Positions 44,484-55,905 are shown, counted from the stretch's first letter. The stretch: DNA of 64,000 nucleotides from Enterobacter asburiae (GCF_008080435.1 NZ_VRKN01000001.1:1-64000); one strand, 5' to 3'. Translations and numbers: made by a program. Notes: generated by a model from the letters alone, not told the origin.

Positions 44484-45098
44484 TTAGCGGTTTTTCAGTG
44501 CATCACTGACCATTTCATCGAACTGCTCAAACGGAACCCAGCCGGGCAGCAATCCCTCGCCGATTAGCGTGGCAGGCGTGCCCTGGATCCCCATTTTTTC
44601 CGCAACGATCAGGCTGCGCTTAATTGTCATCAGACTCTCCTCATCCGGCGTCGTGACGCTCACGCCTGCCCGCTTCTGCGCCTCCTGAATGCTGGCGTCA
44701 TCGTGGTACCCCTTCCTGGCCATCAGGGTATGGTTCAGTTTCATAAACTGCCCGGGCTCCTGACGCCAGAGCGTTAACGCATCCCGCGCGGCGGTCAGCG
44801 AACTTTCCGATCGGAAAGGCAAAAACTTAAAGACCACCGCCACATCCGGATGCTTTTCGACGATTTTCTCCAGGTACGGATCGAATTTTTTACAGTACGG
44901 ACAGTTGTAGTCGGTAAACACCACCAGGGTGAGCTTTGGATTTTTCGCGCCGATGCGTGGGGAGTTCGGATCGTTAAACAGGAAATCAGCGATCATCTTC
45001 TGCGCACGTTGTTCCTGGTCCGGCGTCAGCGGCTGGGCAGCGAACACCTGAAGCGGGGCCAGCAGGAGCAGAAGCGTAATAAAGAGTTTTTTCATCAT
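44484..45098 (-). CDS. scsC: ScsC: DsbA-like periplasmic thiol protein for copper tolerance
   Basis: 204 residues from the ATG-ATG at 45098, which starts a normal signal peptide (KKLFITLLLLLAPLQVFA). A longer start at 45116 overlaps scsB. The DsbA-like domain has LVVFTDYNCPYCKKFDPYL (active site CPYC) and the cis-Pro loop GIQGTPATLIG. In Salmonella and Caulobacter, ScsC is a disulfide isomerase or copper-binding partner kept reduced by ScsB. It follows scsB directly and precedes dsbG. Confidence 0.87.
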   Translation of the reverse strand: MMKKLFITLLLLLAPLQVFAAQPLTPDQEQRAQKMIADFLFNDPNSPRIGAKNPKLTLVVFTDYNCPYCKKFDPYLEKIVEKHPDVAVVFKFLPFRSESSLTAARDALTLWRQEPGQFMKLNHTLMARKGYHDDASIQEAQKRAGVSVTTPDEESLMTIKRSLIVAEKMGIQGTPATLIGEGLLPGWVPFEQFDEMVSDALKNR

Positions 45099-45102
45099 AC
45101 CG

Positions 45103-47127
45103 TTAGCCTTTTGCATTGTTCAGGGTGGCGATCAGGGTGCGCTTGTCCAGCAGCGGTGAGAGGATTTCCCCCTCAGGCAGACCGGGGCCATACACCGCGT
45201 TAAACGGAATGGCGTAACGGTTTCGCTTCGCCAGAAAATCCGCGATAAACGCGGACTGTTGGCTCCAGTCTCCGCGCAGGGCCACCACGTCCGGCTGACG
45301 TAGCGCGGCAATGATGTCCGGCTGATTCAGTACCCGATGCTCGTTAACTTTGCAGGTCACACACCAGTCCGCAGAGATATCCACAAACACCCGTTTCCCC
45401 TGCGCCAGCGCCTGCAGGATGGCTTCCTCGCTGAGCGGCTGCCACGGGATGGTCTGAGCGACATTTTGTGCTGGAGAGTCAGGCGGCGAGTTAAGCAACC
45501 CGCGCAGCTGATACCCGCCAAACGCCGACAGCGCGATGACCACAACCCAGAACAATGGTGAGGATTTTTGCCCTTTCAGCGCGAAAAGCGCCAGCGCGAC
45601 GGCGATCAGCACCAGCATCACCATCTGGCTGACAGACTCGCCCAGATGCACGCTCAACAATGTTGCCAGCCAAAGGCTGGAGGCCAGCATCATCAGGCCC
45701 AGGATCACTTTTAGCGTGTTCATCCAGCGGCCGGGTTTTGGCAGCAGCAAGGCCGTTCTTGGCACCAGGGCGACAAACAGCCACGGCAGACTCATGCCCA
45801 CGCCGAGCATCAGGAAGATAAGCCACAGGGAGTGCAGCGGCGCGCCAAGGGCAAAGGCAACTGCGGTACCGAGGAACGGCGCGGAGCACGGCGTGGCCAG
45901 CAGCGTGGCGAACATCCCTTCGCAGAAACTGCCGCCAAGCCCCGCGCCTCCTGCTGTTGCCAGCCGTCCCGTGGCGACGGAAGGCAGCAGCATCTCAAAC
46001 ACGCCAAACAGGTTAAGCGCAAACAGGAAGGTGACGACGACCATCAGGCCGATAAACCACGGGTTCTGGAACTGAATGCCCCACCCCAGCGACGCCCCGG
46101 CCAGCTTAAGCGCGGTTACCATTCCCGCCAGCAGCATAAAGGAGGTGAGGATCCCGGCGCTGGTGGCCAGAAAGCGCAGCCTGATCGCGCGCCTGTCCGA
46201 TCCCGCCTGCAGGATGCTGTTAAGCTTCATCCCCATGACCGGCAGCACGCAGGGCATCAGGTTGAGGATCAACCCGCCCAGCAGCGCAAAGAGCACCATT
46301 TTGCCCGTCCCTTCAGGCGCAGAAGGTGCATCAGGCGTCGCGCCAACGGTCATAGTGGTTTGCTGCGCGTTATCGCCACTGGTCAGCACAAACGACAGCG
46401 TCTTGCCTTCCAGCGAGGCGGGTTTGTCTCCCCATTCGTCGGTCACGGGTACCGTCACCCGAAGCGTATTGCCGTCGTGTTTAATAACAGGCTCGCCGGG
46501 AAGAATGTCACCCTCCAGCGGGTCAAAGTAGATCCCCGGATTATCCCACTTCCCGTCCGTCGTGCCGGTAATCACCAGTTTGTCGCCAGAGAGCCAGGCG
46601 GAAAGATCCGTGGATAGGCCTGACGTACCGGGCACGGCGCGCATCGCTTGCTCGAACTCGCTACGGAAGTCCTCATCCACCGGCTGGGTAAAATCGAGGT
46701 GCAGCGGGTAGTCCGTCAGCAGACAGACGTTGCTGCAGGTAGAGAGCGTGAGCATCCCGTCGAGCGTATCGCCCTTCACCCGGTCGAGCGTAATCGGGAT
46801 AGTGACCTTATCGTGATAGCCCTGCGTCGTCATGCCGGAGATATCGAAGCGCGACGGGACCGGCCAGGACCAGCTATCCGTCACGCCTTCCGGCCAACTG
46901 ATTTTCGGCGCCACGCCGCCCTCGCCCGGCGATCGCCAGTAGGTTTTCCAGCCGGGCTTCAGCTCAACGGTGAGCAGGCCTTTAATGTGCGTTTGCTCCC
47001 TCTCCGCCTGAAAGCGGATGCGGGCGTGATCGTTTTGTGGGGACACCAGCCAGCCTGTGTCCGCCGCATGGACAATGCCAATGCAGGACAGCCACAGGAA
47101 GACGAATCCCCTGAAGAGGTTAACCAT
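45103..47127 (-). CDS. scsB: ScsB: DsbD-like membrane electron transporter
   Basis: A 674-residue protein in three parts. The periplasmic alpha domain after a signal peptide has TLSTCSNVCLL with its redox Cys pair. The membrane beta domain has about eight helices and the DsbD Cys residues in NLMPCVLPVMG and LLATPCSAPFLG. The C-terminal thioredoxin domain has SADWCVTCKVNE. It carries electrons from cytoplasmic thioredoxin to periplasmic partners, mainly ScsC. Larger than E. coli DsbD because of an extended N-terminal part. GGAG precedes ATG 47127. Confidence 0.9.
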   Translation of the reverse strand: MVNLFRGFVFLWLSCIGIVHAADTGWLVSPQNDHARIRFQAEREQTHIKGLLTVELKPGWKTYWRSPGEGGVAPKISWPEGVTDSWSWPVPSRFDISGMTTQGYHDKVTIPITLDRVKGDTLDGMLTLSTCSNVCLLTDYPLHLDFTQPVDEDFRSEFEQAMRAVPGTSGLSTDLSAWLSGDKLVITGTTDGKWDNPGIYFDPLEGDILPGEPVIKHDGNTLRVTVPVTDEWGDKPASLEGKTLSFVLTSGDNAQQTTMTVGATPDAPSAPEGTGKMVLFALLGGLILNLMPCVLPVMGMKLNSILQAGSDRRAIRLRFLATSAGILTSFMLLAGMVTALKLAGASLGWGIQFQNPWFIGLMVVVTFLFALNLFGVFEMLLPSVATGRLATAGGAGLGGSFCEGMFATLLATPCSAPFLGTAVAFALGAPLHSLWLIFLMLGVGMSLPWLFVALVPRTALLLPKPGRWMNTLKVILGLMMLASSLWLATLLSVHLGESVSQMVMLVLIAVALALFALKGQKSSPLFWVVVIALSAFGGYQLRGLLNSPPDSPAQNVAQTIPWQPLSEEAILQALAQGKRVFVDISADWCVTCKVNEHRVLNQPDIIAALRQPDVVALRGDWSQQSAFIADFLAKRNRYAIPFNAVYGPGLPEGEILSPLLDKRTLIATLNNAKG

Positions 47128-47175
47128 GTTGTACTCCGTGAACAGTGAAAAATTATCGTGCGGTGACGATGATTT

Positions 47176-47544
47176 TCATTCACGGAAAACGCAGTTTTTA
47201 AGGTGTATTCGGGGAGGCGGCGCCTGAACGGGCTGTTCCATGGGAGCCAATGCCCGCCCCTGGGTAAACAGCTGCAACAGCGCGAAGAAGATGATAATGG
47301 CCGGTAGCGCACCGTCGAAGAACAGCGGCTGGGCACAAAGCAGCGAGTGTGCGCCCAGCTGACAAGGCGACGGGCCGGGCTGTTCAGTGTTGCTTTGAGC
47401 CGGGGCATCTGCCATCAGGGACGTCTGCGGATCCAGTCCTTGTAAAAAATGGTTGAGCATCACCGCACGCTGCACGAGACAAAGTGCCATCGCGAGACAG
47501 GTGACGATCAAAAGCCATTTTCCGAGGAGCTGACGGTTGCGCAT
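47176..47544 (-). CDS. scsA: ScsA-like small membrane protein, copper-tolerance associated
   Basis: 122 residues from ATG 47544; an in-frame TTG at 47562 is less likely. Two transmembrane helices (about 6-28 and 75-97) flank a periplasmic loop with a Cys pair (SPCQLGAHSLLCAQP). Size and position, first in front of scsB on the same strand with 48 bases between, match Salmonella ScsA (about 120 residues). Some databases place such proteins in a DUF2946-like group. A role in copper or peroxide tolerance is reported for ScsA; the biochemical function is unclear. Confidence 0.6.
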   Translation of the reverse strand: MRNRQLLGKWLLIVTCLAMALCLVQRAVMLNHFLQGLDPQTSLMADAPAQSNTEQPGPSPCQLGAHSLLCAQPLFFDGALPAIIIFFALLQLFTQGRALAPMEQPVQAPPPRIHLKNCVFRE

Positions 47545-47631
47545 AACATTCCAGAGTGACAAGACGCCCCGATCATAAACGATAGTGATGAATCTACAAG
47601 TGCCGGAAGTGTAAGGTTTTGTCTGTCGCCG

Positions 47632-48201
47632 CTATTCCCCCGTCAGCGCGTCATAGACGTCCCGCAGCCGCGTGCGCAGAAACAGCACCGCCTTGTGCTT
47701 GCGGGATAACAGCGCCTGTTCGCTGGCTCCGCTCTCCTCTGCCAGCATTTTAATGCTGTAGCCGTGGAGTTCGGTCTTTTCAAATACCTCGCGCTGCGGC
47801 GGTGGCAGTTCAGACAACGCCTGCCCCAGCTCTTCCCACAGCAGCGTTTTGAGGTACTCCTCTTCCGGCGTGTGCGATACGCCGAACAGGGTTTCGGCCA
47901 GCTCGTCTTCCGGGAAACCCTCTTCATCTTCACCCGTAAAATAGCCGGAGAGTGAAACCTCGCGCTTTTTACGCGCCCGGTCGGTCATCTCGTTACGCGC
48001 CGCACGAAACAGCCAGGCGGCGACGTTTTCGACCGGCTGTTCCACTTTCATCAGCTGATACGTGACTTCCTGCAAAATGTCGTCGGCATCATCGCGAACG
48101 GACGTCCGTCCGCGAATGAAGGCTTTCAGCCGGGCGCGGCAGGCATTGAGCGCCGACATCAGCATAGATTCGCCCGCCTCCCCGGCTTTCATTTCACTCA
48201 C
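47632..48201 (-). CDS. ECF-type RNA polymerase sigma factor
   Basis: A 189-residue sigma-70-family factor with region 2 (ILQEVTYQLMKVEQPVENVAAWLFRAARNEMTDRARKKRE) and region 4 (LSELPPPQREVFEKTELHGYSIKMLAEESGASEQALLSRKHKAV). GTG 48201 overlaps the stop of the upstream membrane-protein gene by four bases; an ATG three codons in is also possible. The coupling with a His-rich membrane protein suggests that protein is its anti-sigma or sensor. The neighbouring scs operon is a possible target. Trigger unknown. Confidence 0.8.
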   Translation of the reverse strand: MSEMKAGEAGESMLMSALNACRARLKAFIRGRTSVRDDADDILQEVTYQLMKVEQPVENVAAWLFRAARNEMTDRARKKREVSLSGYFTGEDEEGFPEDELAETLFGVSHTPEEEYLKTLLWEELGQALSELPPPQREVFEKTELHGYSIKMLAEESGASEQALLSRKHKAVLFLRTRLRDVYDALTGE

Positions 48202-48617
48202 TCTGCTTCCGGCGCTTTTGGCGTGGCGTCGTCGCGCTTATCGTCACGATGACCGTGCCAGCCGCAGTGCCCGCGACCGTGGCGACCAAACCCTTCGCGA
48301 CGCTGCTGAATAAACGCCTCGCGCTGTTCGGGCGTCATGTTCATCCAGCGCTCGTGCATCCGGCGGTGCGCGCCAAACATCCCGGGACGGAAACCCAACC
48401 CGCCAAACAGAATGCGGCTCAGTACCAGAATGCCCAACGCCTGCCAGAATCCGATGGCTTTCACGCCGAGGATGGCCGGGAGTAAGGCGTTCCACAGGGT
48501 CATCACCAGCAGGCCGAGCACAATGAAAATGACCGCGCCGATAACTAAACCCTTGCCCATACGGTGGCGCCCGAATCCGCGCCCGTGACCTCTGCCGTGC
48601 ATATCAAAATCTCTCAT
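48198..48617 (-). CDS. small His/Arg-rich membrane protein, probable regulator of the adjacent ECF sigma factor
   Basis: A 139-residue protein. A basic, His-rich N-terminus (DMHGRGHGRGFGRHRMGKG) is followed by two transmembrane helices (about 22-44 and 54-72). The soluble C-terminal part carries an RRMHERWMNMTPEQREAF segment like metal-sensing CpxP/CnrX-type helices, then a His-rich tail (GRHGRGHCGWHGHR). GAGG precedes ATG 48617. It is translated just before the ECF sigma gene with a four-base overlap. Clustered His and Met suggest metal sensing. The anti-sigma role is inferred from arrangement. Confidence 0.6.
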   Translation of the reverse strand: MRDFDMHGRGHGRGFGRHRMGKGLVIGAVIFIVLGLLVMTLWNALLPAILGVKAIGFWQALGILVLSRILFGGLGFRPGMFGAHRRMHERWMNMTPEQREAFIQQRREGFGRHGRGHCGWHGHRDDKRDDATPKAPEAE

Positions 48618-48734
48618 GGTGTTTACCTCGTTTACAGTAACTGATTATGGCTTGTGATGAGGTAGACGGATGAGGGAGGGAAATATTGCTGGGGTGAATG
48701 AAATAATGACTCTGGCCGCACATTCGCGGTTATT

Positions 48735-48804
48735 GCCCGGCGGCGCTGACGCTTGCGCGGGCCTACAGGTTTCGTAGGCCGGGTAAGCGTCAGCGCCACC
48801 CGGC
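48735..48804. repeat. REP/BIME-type palindromic repeat
   Basis: GCCCGGCGGCGCTGACGCTTGC pairs with GTAAGCGTCAGCGCCACCCGGC across GGGCCTAC...GTAGGCC. It is the most symmetric of the three copies and lies after the chemoreceptor gene's stop. Confidence 0.88.
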
Positions 48805-48817
48805 ACATGTCAAAACC

Positions 48818-50368
48818 TTACGCCTGCACCGGCAAACTAAAACTCGAAATACTCCGCGAAAGCTGCTGCGCCTGCTCTTCCAGCGATGCCGCCGCTGCCG
48901 CAGACTGCTGCACCAGCGCGGCGTTCTGCTGGGTCACACCGTCCATCTCGGTCACCGCCTGCCCGACCTGGCTGATCCCGCGGCTCTGCTCTTCGGAGGC
49001 GACGGAGATCTGCTCCATCAGCGTATTCACTTTATTCACCGATGAAATAATCGAGTCAATCACCTCGCCTGAGCGGCTGACCAGCTCCGCACCGTTTTTC
49101 ACGCTGGAAACCGACTGCGCAATCAGGCTTTCGATGTCTTTCGCCGCCACCGCGCTTTTCTGCGCCAGGGTGCGTACTTCACTGGCCACGACCGCAAAGC
49201 CGCGGCCTTGCGTGCCAGCGCGCGCCGCTTCAACCGCCGCGTTCAGCGCCAGAATGTTGGTCTGGAAGGCGATGCTGTTAATCACGCTGGTAATGTCTTC
49301 GATGCGCTTCGAGTTCGCCGCGATGGTATTCATCGTGTCAATCACTTCACGGGTCACCGCTTCACCGGTGTGGGCATTTTTCACCGCGTCCTGCACCAGT
49401 TTTCCGGCCTGATAGACGTTGTCGGTATTGTTCGCCACCGTCGCGCTCAGCTCTTCCATGCTCGCCGCCGTCTGGGTCAACGCGGAGGCCTGCTGCTCGG
49501 TACGTGACGCCAGGTCGATATTCCCGGAGGCAATTTCCTGCGCCGCGTGCGTCACGGTATGGCTCGCATCGCGCACCTGGGCGATGGTCGCCAGCAGTGC
49601 CTGACGCATCTGCTCCATCGAGCTCATCAGATGATCGATTTCGTTACCGGAACGTCCTTTCACCGGCACCGGAATGTCCAGCTTGCCTGCCGCAATCTGG
49701 CTGCAGTGCTCGCGTGCCAGGTTGACCGGCGCAAAGACAAAGCGCTTCATCAGCAGGCTGACGGCGACAATCACCACCACAAACAGGCTGGCGATAGCGG
49801 CAATGATCGCCAGGCCAGAGACGAAGTTACTGCTCGCATCTTCGTTCAGGCTTTTGGCGTATTTCTGGTGGACGGAAAGGACCTGGTCAAGAACGATTTC
49901 ATACTGGCGGTCGAGGCGGGAGACTTCCGGGATCAGGGCGTTAAATTTGGCGACATCGTGCGCCTCGGCGGCATCGATCAGCGGCGTCAGCCCCTGGTTG
50001 CGGTAGTTCTGCCAGGCGTCCTGATAGGCAGTCACCAGCGGCGCTTCATCCGTCAGACGCGGCGAAGCCATAAAGGCCGCAAAGGCGTGGTCCGCTTTGG
50101 TCAGCGCCTCTTTCACGGCGGTAAGCTTTGCAGCCCCGTCTGCCGCGTTGCCCGCTTCCACCATCTTCACATACTCCATCACCCTGACGCGCAGCGTACG
50201 GCTATGGTTGATAGGGTCAATAATGGACAGCACAACCTGGATCTCTTTGTTGACGTTATCCAGGGAATTATTACTTTTAATGATGAGGCCAACGCTGGTG
50301 ACAGTGCTGACAATAAAGAAGAAAAGTAGTGAGAACAGGACTATCAGGGACGACTTTTTCAACGACAT
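48818..50368 (-). CDS. methyl-accepting chemotaxis protein
   Basis: 516 residues from ATG 50368 (GAGG nine bases upstream); an in-frame TTG at 50383 is unlikely. A transmembrane helix (about 6-30), a four-helix-bundle-type periplasmic sensor, a second helix (about 185-208), HAMP, and a long signalling coiled coil with the conserved hairpin tip [41 protein letters not shown]. Methylation-type Gln/Glu pairs are in the flanking helices. Ligand unknown. No C-terminal NWETF-type pentapeptide is seen. It relays stimuli to CheA/CheW at the cell pole. Confidence 0.88.
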   Translation of the reverse strand: MSLKKSSLIVLFSLLFFFIVSTVTSVGLIIKSNNSLDNVNKEIQVVLSIIDPINHSRTLRVRVMEYVKMVEAGNAADGAAKLTAVKEALTKADHAFAAFMASPRLTDEAPLVTAYQDAWQNYRNQGLTPLIDAAEAHDVAKFNALIPEVSRLDRQYEIVLDQVLSVHQKYAKSLNEDASSNFVSGLAIIAAIASLFVVVIVAVSLLMKRFVFAPVNLAREHCSQIAAGKLDIPVPVKGRSGNEIDHLMSSMEQMRQALLATIAQVRDASHTVTHAAQEIASGNIDLASRTEQQASALTQTAASMEELSATVANNTDNVYQAGKLVQDAVKNAHTGEAVTREVIDTMNTIAANSKRIEDITSVINSIAFQTNILALNAAVEAARAGTQGRGFAVVASEVRTLAQKSAVAAKDIESLIAQSVSSVKNGAELVSRSGEVIDSIISSVNKVNTLMEQISVASEEQSRGISQVGQAVTEMDGVTQQNAALVQQSAAAAASLEEQAQQLSRSISSFSLPVQA

Positions 50369-50457
50369 AAACCAATACCTCAAGGAAAATTATTCCTTAT
50401 GGTTATCGGCCATTCCAAAACTTAAATTAATTAAAGTTATTGATGTATCGAACCGGG

Positions 50458-51474
50458 CTATACCGCTGACTTATAGCGCCGCTGCAGGGTGGCATCCAGT
50501 TTCCGTTGCAACGGCTCCGGGGTCTCCCCTTCAATCAATTTACTAATTAAATCAAAGCAGTGCCAAGCCAGCTGACGGTTATCCTGGCGAATGGTATCCA
50601 CGGGGATCGTCAGCGAATCGTAGAGATAGTGATCGTCAAAACTGGCTAACCTGATATCACTTTGCAACAGGTTGTGTTGGCCCATATAGCGCAGCACCCC
50701 CTCCAGCAGCCCGCAGGCGGCGGCGAACAGCGCTTTCGGCGGACGCCCCAGACGGGCGCAGAGTTCAGCAAACATCTCGTACCCGGAGCTCGGGTGATAG
50801 TTACCGTGAATGATCCACTCCGGGCGCAGCGCTACACCGGCGTCATGAAGCCCCTGCTTAAACCCTTCCAGACGGTCGCGCGTGGGGGATAAACGGGGCT
50901 GCCCGCCGAGGAAGTAGAACTCATCAGGATGCTGACGCGCAATGTCAGCCACCAGCTCCGCCGTCGGGGTAATGGAATCGGTGATCACCAGCGGCAGCGC
51001 GCTGTCGTTGATGTGGCGGTCAAAAAGGACAACGGGCAGTTGCTCACTCAGCTTGTGGTAGTCCGCATCGTTAAGCATGCTGGAGGCCACAATCAGCCCG
51101 TCCACCTGACGCGCCACCATGTTGTTCACCACCACTGTCTCCTGCCCTGGGTTTTCATCGCTACAGGAGATCAGCAGCTGAACGCCTGCCTCGCGGCACA
51201 GCGTCTCAAGCTCGTGAGAAAACACGGCAAATCCGTAGTTGGTGATCTCCGGGACCACCAGGCCAATGGTGTGACTGCGGTTATCACGCAACGACCGGGC
51301 GTGAATGCTGGGCTGATAGTGGTGCTCTTTTGCAATCGCCAGCACGCGCTCGCGCGTCTCTTCCGCCACGCGAAGCTCTTTGCTACGCCCGTTCAGGACC
51401 AGGCTGGCGGTGGCTTTTGACACACCCGCCAGCTCCGCGATGTCTTTAATGGTGACGCGTTTTGTTTTTCTCAC
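50458..51474 (-). CDS. scrR: ScrR, LacI-family sucrose operon repressor
   Basis: A 338-residue LacI/GalR-family repressor. The HTH reads [32 protein letters not shown] and the ligand domain [24 protein letters not shown]. Fructose and fructose-1-phosphate are known inducers of ScrR. Its expected operators, centred on CTAAACCGGTTTAG, occur upstream of scrY and scrK in this window. It follows scrB by 28 bases as the last gene of scrKYABR. Confidence 0.92.
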   Translation of the reverse strand: MRKTKRVTIKDIAELAGVSKATASLVLNGRSKELRVAEETRERVLAIAKEHHYQPSIHARSLRDNRSHTIGLVVPEITNYGFAVFSHELETLCREAGVQLLISCSDENPGQETVVVNNMVARQVDGLIVASSMLNDADYHKLSEQLPVVLFDRHINDSALPLVITDSITPTAELVADIARQHPDEFYFLGGQPRLSPTRDRLEGFKQGLHDAGVALRPEWIIHGNYHPSSGYEMFAELCARLGRPPKALFAAACGLLEGVLRYMGQHNLLQSDIRLASFDDHYLYDSLTIPVDTIRQDNRQLAWHCFDLISKLIEGETPEPLQRKLDATLQRRYKSAV

Positions 51475-51502
51475 AACGACTTAGATCCGGCTGCCAAAAC
51501 CC

Positions 51503-52909
51503 TCATTCTATCATGCAGGCGCGCAGCGACCAGTAGCGTAATGTGATATCGGACGCACCTTCGAATCGCACCCGGGCCGGATGGTCAGGAAAATAGCGGC
51601 TACTCATCACCCCTTCACCGTGATTAATGAAAATTTCAACGCTGGAGCGGTCGCACAACACACGCAAATGGCTGACGTCGCCCTGCCAGTAGCGGGTCAG
51701 CGTTTCACCGGTTTTCAGGCTCGCGCGTTCCAGACGTACGCCCTGCTCATCGACCGAGAGACGCAGCGCGCCGCCAAAATCGACATTCACCTGTGATGTG
51801 TTCAGTTCAAACTCCAGGCGCGTCGCGTCCAGGTCTGGCGCCTCGCTGGCGCGTCCCTGCCAGTGCTGTTCATCTTCACGCAGCGTCGCCAGCTCGCGCG
51901 CCGGGGTCTGCCAGAGCTTGCCGTCGCGATAGCGCAATTCACGCGGGCAGGTCATCTGGTGCATCCAGCCGTGCGCCCGGGTTGGCTGAAGCATCTCTTC
52001 CCCGTCCGGTACGCCCATCCAGCCGATCAAAATGCGTCGACCGTCTTCCGCCAGCGTCGTCTGCGGCGCGTAAAACTCAAAGCCCGCGTCCAGCTCGTGC
52101 AGCTCGCCGTGATCGAATGCAGCGTTTGCATAGTCAAACGCCCCGCTCATCCAGGTGGCCGGATAGGTGTTGAGATAGCGATGCGGCTCGCGCGCCAGCC
52201 CCTGCGGACAACTGATCAAGATGTGCGTTCCGTCGAGCGCGAACAGATCCGGACACTCCCACATATACCCCGCCTCCGTCAGGCCGTTGACCCCGTGACC
52301 GGCGACTTCCCCACATGATGCCCAGGCGTGCAAATCGGCTGATTTAAACAGTAGCACCTTGCCGCGTTTTTGCACATCCTGCGCGCCGAGCACCATGTAC
52401 CACTCCCCGTCGTGTTGCCACACCTTCGGGTCGCGCACGTGTCCGGTGTAGCCTTCCGGCAGTGCCAGCACCGGCCCCAGCTTCTTAAAGGTTCCGTCCG
52501 GCTGTTCCACGGCCAGGCACTGCCAGGCGGTGCGGCTGCCGTCATCAAACTTGACGTTGCCGGTGTAGCAAAGCGTCAGGACGCCCTGGTTATCCACGGC
52601 GCTACCGGAGTAACAGCCGTTGCGGTCATACTCTTCATCCGGCATCAGCGCCAGCGGTTCATGCTGCCAGTGCACCAGGTCCGCAGAACTCCAGTGCCCC
52701 CAGCATTTAAACCGATGCTCGCAGTCCAGCGGGTTCCACTGATAGAACAGGTGGTAGCGGCCGGCAAACCAGATAAACCCGTTGGGATCGTTCATCAACC
52801 CCGTGGCCGGCGCGGCGTGCCATTGCGGATAATGGCTATCCGCAAGCGCGCGCGGCTGACCTTTCATTACGGCCTGCAGAATCGCAGGCCAGCGGGAAGG
52901 TAACGTCAT
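51503..52909 (-). CDS. scrB: sucrose-6-phosphate hydrolase ScrB (GH32)
   Basis: A 468-residue GH32 enzyme that hydrolyses sucrose-6-phosphate to glucose-6-phosphate and fructose. Nucleophile Asp in GLMNDPNGFIW, transition-state Asp in GHVRDPKVW, acid/base Glu in MWECPDLF; all present. A C-terminal beta-sandwich carries the VDFGGALRLSVDEQG segment. Its ATG overlaps the scrA stop by one base (TAATG), so the two are coupled. Confidence 0.94.
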   Translation of the reverse strand: MTLPSRWPAILQAVMKGQPRALADSHYPQWHAAPATGLMNDPNGFIWFAGRYHLFYQWNPLDCEHRFKCWGHWSSADLVHWQHEPLALMPDEEYDRNGCYSGSAVDNQGVLTLCYTGNVKFDDGSRTAWQCLAVEQPDGTFKKLGPVLALPEGYTGHVRDPKVWQHDGEWYMVLGAQDVQKRGKVLLFKSADLHAWASCGEVAGHGVNGLTEAGYMWECPDLFALDGTHILISCPQGLAREPHRYLNTYPATWMSGAFDYANAAFDHGELHELDAGFEFYAPQTTLAEDGRRILIGWMGVPDGEEMLQPTRAHGWMHQMTCPRELRYRDGKLWQTPARELATLREDEQHWQGRASEAPDLDATRLEFELNTSQVNVDFGGALRLSVDEQGVRLERASLKTGETLTRYWQGDVSHLRVLCDRSSVEIFINHGEGVMSSRYFPDHPARVRFEGASDITLRYWSLRACMIE

Positions 52910-54279
52910 TATTCAGAGTCCGTTTTATATTTCAGCAGCAGTGAGACGGTAAACGCCACGCCGAAGGCGATCACCATGCCGATAATATAGTTGAGCAGCG
53001 AGCTGGCCTGCACGATGGCCATGCCCGGAATAGCGGTTAACCCAACGGCGGTCATATACACATGGACTGAGACCACCCAGGCACCGCCCACCGCGCCGCC
53101 AATCAACGCGGCGATAAACGGTTTCACGAAGCGCAGGTTGATACCAAAAATGGCCGCTTCGGTGATGCCCAGCATCGCAGAAAACGCCGACGGTAAGGTA
53201 ATGGCTTTGATTTTGGCATCTTTGGTTTTGAACCACACCGCCAGACAGGCGCCGCCCTGCGCCACGTTCGCCATAGCCCAGATAGGCAGCAGGAAGTTAA
53301 CGCCGATCGACGGGTTACCCAACAGCCCGGCTTCAATCGCGTGGAAGCTGTGGTGAATACCGGTGATCACAATCACCGAGTAAAGCCCGCCAAACAGCAG
53401 CCCGGCCAGCCAGCCTGCGTGGGCGATCAGCGTGCTCAGAACGAAGGAGATACCATCCCCTAAGGCGCGCCCCGCCGGGCCAATAATCAGCAAGGCGATA
53501 AAGCCGGAGATAACGACGGTGAGGAACGGCGTCAGGATCAGGTCTAACGCATCCGGGATCACGCGGCGCAGGTTTTTCTCCACGATGCTCATAAACCAGA
53601 CGGCCAACAGCACCGGGAATACCGTGCCCTGATAGCCAATCATCGCAATCTCAAGGCCGAAGAAGTTCATAGTGTGGAAGCCGGAGGCCACGCCCCAGGC
53701 GTTGGTCAGCGCCGGGTGCGTCAGAATGCCGCCCAGCGTCGCGCCGAGATACGGGTTACCGCCAAATTCCCGCGCGGCGGTAAAGCCGATAAGGATCGGC
53801 AGAATGATAAACGCCGCCGAACTGCACATGTCCAGCATGATGTAGATGGCGTTATCCGCATTGACCCAGCCGTAGGTTTTCACCATGCCGAGCAGGCCCA
53901 TCAGCAGGCCGGAAGCCACAATCGCGGGAATAATCGGGACAAAGATGTTTGAGAGCAGACGGGCAATGCGCTGGAACGGGTTCAGCTTGCGCGCCGCCAG
54001 ATCTGCGGCTTCAGATTTACTGGATTCGCTGATCCCCGCTGCCTGAATAAACGCGGCGTAAACCTTGTTGACCACGCCCGTGCCGAAAATCACCTGCATC
54101 TGCCCGGCGTTACGAAAACAGCCTTTTACGCCGTCAACCTTGCCGATAGCCTGCTGATCGGCAAGCGCGTCATCGACCAGCACCAGACGAAGACGCGTTG
54201 CGCAGTGTGCCGCGCTGGCAATATTTTCCTTGCCACCGAGCAGTGGAATAAGCTCGCGGGCGATTTGATTAAAATCCAT
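52909..54279 (-). CDS. scrA: sucrose-specific PTS IIBC component ScrA
   Basis: A 456-residue phosphotransferase permease. The IIB domain at the N-terminus has the phospho-Cys in SAAHCATRLRLVL (about Cys26). The IIC domain has eight or more membrane helices, a GITEAAIFGINLRF loop and a conserved GIHHSFHAIE. There is no IIA domain, so it needs the Crr protein for phosphate. It imports sucrose as sucrose-6-phosphate, the ScrB substrate. Lies between scrY and scrB. Confidence 0.94.
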   Translation of the reverse strand: MDFNQIARELIPLLGGKENIASAAHCATRLRLVLVDDALADQQAIGKVDGVKGCFRNAGQMQVIFGTGVVNKVYAAFIQAAGISESSKSEAADLAARKLNPFQRIARLLSNIFVPIIPAIVASGLLMGLLGMVKTYGWVNADNAIYIMLDMCSSAAFIILPILIGFTAAREFGGNPYLGATLGGILTHPALTNAWGVASGFHTMNFFGLEIAMIGYQGTVFPVLLAVWFMSIVEKNLRRVIPDALDLILTPFLTVVISGFIALLIIGPAGRALGDGISFVLSTLIAHAGWLAGLLFGGLYSVIVITGIHHSFHAIEAGLLGNPSIGVNFLLPIWAMANVAQGGACLAVWFKTKDAKIKAITLPSAFSAMLGITEAAIFGINLRFVKPFIAALIGGAVGGAWVVSVHVYMTAVGLTAIPGMAIVQASSLLNYIIGMVIAFGVAFTVSLLLKYKTDSE

Positions 54280-54317
54280 AGATACCTCTGCCTGACTTCT
54301 TTTTATGATGTGCGAAA

Positions 54318-54338
54318 CGCTCCCGCCAGGCGGGAGCG
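54318..54338. other. intercistronic hairpin between scrY and scrA
   Basis: CGCTCCCG, loop CCAGG, CGGGAGCG. No T-tract follows on the minus strand, so it is more likely to stabilise the scrY message or reduce read-through than to be a full terminator. It would fit higher ScrY than ScrA levels. Confidence 0.55.
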
Positions 54339-54345
54339 TGATGGG

Positions 54346-55875
<1,530 letters not shown>

Positions 55876-55905
55876 CTAAAAGAAGTCATTAAACGTGCTA
55901 AATTG

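Noticed and set aside
54318-54338. Hairpin after scrY as a Rho-independent terminator
   Set aside because: No T-tract follows in the direction of transcription, and scrA needs read-through.
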